Source: Chara braunii
Lineage: Eukaryota; Streptophyta; Charophyceae; Charales; Characeae
Length of the DNA: 53,333 nt
Assembly (NCBI GenBank): GCA_003427395.1
Contig: BFEA01000644.1
Coordinates: 467,001 to 520,333 of the forward strand
Direction: 5' to 3'
Below are positions 51,801 through 53,333 of this stretch, one piece after another; the stretch's first letter is position 1, and every line of letters begins with the position of its first letter. Both the position numbers and the translations under genes were made by a program. The notes under the pieces are model-generated. The model made no database searches. It was not told the DNA's origin and worked only from the letters and a program-made list of their open reading frames with translations.

Positions 51801-52809
51801 GTAAGGACTAGGGATCGAGCCCTGGGATCTGCACTCGCTACTGCTAACAGGTGAATACCGTTTCAAAGGAGGCAAATCCACACAAAACCGGATATGCACA
51901 GCGGAAGCTCGAAATACACAGAGAATTGAAAAACGAATTTCAATTCTGTAATCCCCCATCCTCCTCCAATCAATCCAAAGTACTTGTTCAAAGAATCACA
52001 ACCGCGTTTACAACCACCTCGAACAACCAAAAACAAGTGTTCAACGAAGTCTACAGGAGTCTTCTTCTTCCTCCACGCCACCTCATACCCCTGGCTATGG
52101 CTGTCATAGCAACAGTAACCTCACAGCTGTCACAACGTGCGAATCTGAACCAGCAACCCCAATGATAGCAGCGCCAGAAGTCCTGATGAAGAAGGAGACA
52201 ACCGATTCAGCATTTCGAAGAAGAGAAAAACGAAGTTCCTCATGAGGAGGAACAATAAATATGGCTGCCAAGTGTAGGAAGGCAGCGCCCAAACCCAACA
52301 ACACAGTCCTGTGGAAGCTCTTCTGCAGAGCTGCAGAATAGCAGCAGTGCTATCTCCAACTTCATGTCCCAGCCCCAGCTATGGCTGGGCTTCGAGGAAG
52401 AAGATGCCCTCGCCCAAAATAACGCAGCACGCTTCGTCAACGAATGGGCAGAGTTTCCCCAGCCAAGAATAACGAGAAAAGACCCGAACTAATTTTCCTG
52501 CCCGCTACTTCTACATTCCGCCTGGACCAAGGACGGCGTCCCAAAAGCAACAGCCCAAGACCTATCTGTATCTGGATGGAAACAGGGGAAAAAGGGGCCT
52601 AGACCTATGACAAGGCAAAAGAAAAAGGCCGAATGGCCTAGGACTACCAAACAGAGACTGCTAGTGATAGACGCAGGGATCAAGCCCCATAGGGCACGAC
52701 ACTCACAAACAAAACACACAGGTTACAGGTCATGGGATCAAGTCCCGCAAGGTTCAAAACAGGGATAAAGTCCCGACAACGACGACAGGGACAAAGTGTA
52801 CAGCCCGCT
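51801..52809. other. Unassigned, LTR-like or leader-like sequence
   Basis: No gene. Two more octamers (52094-52101, 52378-52385) in the same orientation as the neighbouring LTRs suggest another minus-strand LTR, but no TG/CA edges or second copy could be identified. tRNA-like words (GGGATCAAGTCCCG near 52736) occur close to the family C LTR. Confidence 0.4.
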
Positions 52810-53333
52810 TGTTATGACCCTGGCCAATTTCGAGATACACATCCACCGGAAAGTACAATGCCATCCAATTGCAGAAAGAAATGAATGAACTTGAGAGGAG
52901 AGAGAGGATTAGAAGAAGAAGAAGAAGAATTAAGAAAGAAGAAGAAGAAGATGTACACCAGCAAAGACAATGTCAAGGCTCTTCTTCTTCGCCCAACAGC
53001 CTCCTCCTCCTTGTCTCCCTCTTCCCTTATTCATACAATAAATAATAATACAATGTTGAATGACTGGTCCAGAATCAATGTCCGAGTCCCTCTTCTACTG
53101 CAGGTATCACTCAAGGTCCACCATAACCATGGCCGCCTCTCCCACTCTTCACTCTCATAGGCCGAGGCTATGGCAGACTACTAGGCCTTGCCCAGATGCC
53201 CAAAGGACAACCCAAAGCAGCTATGGCTGCTCTAGCTCAGGCCGCCATGCCCAACCCTGCCTTGAAGCTTCTTGGTGTGGCTCTCCCCGGCTGGGGACTC
53301 CTTGCTGCAGCGCCCACCAAGGTGATGAAGATG
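52810..53333 (-). mobile_element. Family C LTR, second copy, cut by window end
   Basis: Matches 33406-33916 from TGTTATGACCCTGG onward, with an insertion of about 10 bp near 53280 (CTCTCCCCGGCT). It carries two octamers (53167-53174, 53220-53227); the first is GCTACGGC in the other copy. No primer binding site precedes it: CCCGCT runs directly into TGTTATG, where the other copy has TTGATACCAA in between. Confidence 0.8.

Overview
The window looks like a repeat-dominated stretch of a nuclear genome from the green plant lineage (a land plant or a charophyte-type alga). The evidence is Ty3/Gypsy chromovirus-type polyproteins with chromodomain or chromodomain-like C-termini, primer binding sites matching initiator tRNA-Met (TGGTATCAGAGC and close variants), one primer binding site matching tRNA-Asp (TGGCGCCGTTGCCAGGG, the Tat/Athila type), tRNA-derived SINE-like pieces, microsatellites, satellites and an assembly gap. 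I found no convincing host protein gene, no rRNA gene, no complete tRNA gene and no CRISPR array. Nearly every coding stretch is a decayed retrotransposon gene with stops, frameshifts, short tandem duplications or lost catalytic residues. Species cannot be fixed from the sequence alone.

Layout: 0.5-2.1 kb holds dispersed repeats (X copy 1, GC-rich palindromic motifs, Y copy 1). 3.2-6.0 kb is a remnant of a tRNA-Asp-primed element (LTR end, PBS, gag with zinc knuckle) split by a solo LTR of family D (3959-5062, TTAT target duplication). 7.8-8.6 kb is X copy 2. 8.6-12.4 kb is a plus-strand family A LTR, PBS, leader and gag. It is joined directly at about 12.45 kb to the middle of the gag of another element, family B, whose pol runs to a chromodomain at 17.4 kb and a polypurine tract plus LTR start at 18.43 kb. 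18.4-22.3 kb is unassigned sequence with an N gap, a SINE head, Y copy 2 and (CT)n(CA)n.

22.3-26.4 kb is a minus-strand family A 3' LTR and pol. It abuts head-to-head a plus-strand family A RNase H-integrase piece (26.4-27.36 kb), which abuts a minus-strand family C gag (27.36-28.25 kb). Upstream of that gag lie a TTGACC-rich array, a 35-bp minisatellite and a 90-bp satellite, then a PBS and the family C LTR (33.4 kb). A second family C gag (34.7-35.84 kb, minus) abuts a plus-strand family D integrase plus 3' LTR (35.84-37.92 kb).

37.92-50.8 kb is a minus-strand family A element (gag, protease, RT, PBS, 5' LTR from 50837). A nearly complete family E element (38009-46798, two LTRs, PBS, PPT, gag, pol) is inserted inside its RT. 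The flanks show a GATG target duplication and the RT reading frame resumes beyond the insert. The window ends in a second family C LTR (52810 onward).

The clearest unexplained signal is an octamer, GCCATAGC in element sense. It is present at least 15 times, and where LTR polarity is known it always has the same orientation. It is shared by LTRs of families that otherwise differ. D and E LTRs also share CCGCCCTAAGTGAAGG. These look like common cis-elements of the LTR promoters (inference).
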